64,000 nucleotides of DNA from Streptomyces fradiae ATCC 10745 = DSM 40063 (GTDB taxonomy: Bacteria; Actinomycetota; Actinomycetes; Streptomycetales; Streptomycetaceae). The notes beneath the pieces are model-generated. The model made no database searches. It was not told where the DNA came from and saw only the letters and a program-made list of their open reading frames with translations. The DNA lies in the NCBI RefSeq assembly GCF_008704425.1, contig NZ_CP023696.1:1536501-1600500 (forward strand). Reading direction: 5' to 3'. The translations under genes and the position numbers were made by a program. Below are positions 63,362-64,000 of this stretch, one piece after another. Numbering within the stretch: the stretch's first letter is position 1; every line of letters begins with the position of its first letter.

Positions 63362-64000
63362 TCAGTAGGGCGCGCGGCCGCTCGGGTCGTAGCCGTGGGC
63401 GGCCGGGGGCTGCTGCGGGGGCGGCGGGAACTGCGGCTCGCCGTCGCGCTGGGGCGGCACCCACACCCCGCCGGGCGGGGTGTCGGCGGCGTACTGCTGG
63501 GCGTACGGGTCCGCGGGGTACGGGTCCGCCGGGTACGGGGCGGCGGCATACGGGTCCGCCGGGTACGGGGCGGCGGGGTACGGGTCCGCGGGGTGCGGCT
63601 GCCGCCCGTGCGGCTCGTGTCCGCCGTACTCACGGCCGCCGTCGGGGTCCGCGTACGGATCGGCGTACGCGGCGTACTGGTGGCCGGGGTCCGCGGCGGG
63701 CTCGTGGCCGGGGGCGTAGGCGGCCGGGTCGTACGCCGGGTAGTCGCCGTACGCGTCCCGCGGGGCGGACGGGGCCGTACCGGCGGGGTGCCCGGCGCCG
63801 CCCGTTCCGTACGCGGCGTACCCGCCCGTGTCGTCGGGCAGCGGCAGCGGCTCGTGGACGGGCGGGGTGCCCGGCACCGGCGGGGCCTGCGGCTCCTCGT
63901 ACGGCGGCTCGGCGGCCTCGTACGGCGGCTCGGCGGCCTCCTCGTACGGCTGCTCGGCGGTCTCCGGGGACGGGGCCTGCTCCCGGCCCGCCTTCCGCAC
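63362..64000 (-). CDS. Pro/Tyr/Ala-rich low-complexity protein, C-terminal part
   Basis: The frame enters from the right edge and ends at TGA 63362-63364. All ~212 visible residues are low complexity. It starts with acidic YEEAAEPPYE repeats, then a Gly/Ala/Tyr region, then PYPADPY / PYAAAPYPADPY repeats, and ends GYDPSGRAPY. This is a disordered tail; the functional domain, if any, lies outside the window. The GTG at 64000 is only the first visible codon. The repeated unit is about 15-18 bp at DNA level (63495-63595). No function can be assigned. Confidence 0.6.
   Translation of the reverse strand: MRKAGREQAPSPETAEQPYEEAAEPPYEAAEPPYEEPQAPPVPGTPPVHEPLPLPDDTGGYAAYGTGGAGHPAGTAPSAPRDAYGDYPAYDPAAYAPGHEPAADPGHQYAAYADPYADPDGGREYGGHEPHGRQPHPADPYPAAPYPADPYAAAPYPADPYPADPYAQQYAADTPPGGVWVPPQRDGEPQFPPPPQQPPAAHGYDPSGRAPY

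Noticed and set aside
1..64000. tRNA/rRNA genes, CRISPR arrays, insertion sequences, attachment sites or replication origin
   Set aside because: I scanned intergenic regions for tRNA cloverleaf ends, regularly spaced repeats, transposase motifs and DnaA-box clusters and saw none; the only large direct repeat is the 226-bp pair.

Overview
This window is chromosomal DNA from a high-GC actinobacterium, almost certainly a Streptomyces. The evidence is GC content well above 70 % over most of it, frequent GTG starts, GTGA/ATGA stop-start overlaps, and a division/cell-wall cluster that runs straight into sepF, sepG and divIVA. I see no tRNA or rRNA gene, CRISPR array, insertion sequence or prophage.

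Layout. Positions 1-3.2 kb hold the end of a YbaK-type deacylase and a small ABC exporter operon (ATPase, permease, 4-TM protein). Positions 3.3-12.1 kb hold a NYN-domain protein, a 54-aa hydrophilic protein, the replicative polymerase gene dnaE, a DUF2252 protein, a membrane protein and a membrane-anchored DsbA-like protein. Positions 12.1-16.3 kb are an accessory island of lower GC in its second half. It encodes a small helical (WXG100/AG1-like) protein and a 730-aa ESX-substrate-like protein, flanked by two 214-aa membrane-anchored paralogues whose last 59 residues and terminators are almost identical in DNA. Positions 16.4-24.6 kb hold secreted PhoD-type phosphatase, an M43-like metalloprotease, a dienelactone-hydrolase-type protein, an MscS channel, a CPA1 antiporter, a GNAT enzyme and an RluD-type pseudouridine synthase. 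Positions 24.8-30.4 kb hold lspA, a TraR/DksA-like protein with a histone-like N-terminus, and ileS behind a T-box leader.

Positions 30.7-49.2 kb (all minus strand) are the dcw cluster. In transcription order it is rsmH, ftsL, ftsI, murE, murF, mraY, murD, ftsW, murG, ftsQ, ftsZ, pgeF, yggS, sepF, sepG, divIVA. rsmH to mraY/murD are translationally overlapped. ftsZ has its own promoter region. mraZ, murC, ddl and ftsA are not in the cluster. Together the products make lipid II, polymerise septal peptidoglycan, build the Z-ring and anchor polar growth.

Positions 49.6-55.2 kb hold a beta-carbonic anhydrase and a MoxR / DUF58 / transglutaminase (TgpA-like) operon. Positions 55.8-64 kb hold a DUF3040 protein, a SAM methyltransferase, a TetR-controlled degenerate ABC ATPase plus YhgE/Pip membrane protein, a CrtI-like FAD oxidoreductase and the C-terminal part of a PY-rich protein.

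The most unusual regions are three. The first is the direct-repeat-flanked cassette at 12.1-16.3 kb. The second is a perfect match to the RecA-independent (PafBC-type) DNA-damage promoter motif in front of dnaE. The third is the ABC-like ATPase with a substituted Walker A lysine behind a strong TetR-type operator. All family assignments come from reading translations by eye; no database search was possible.
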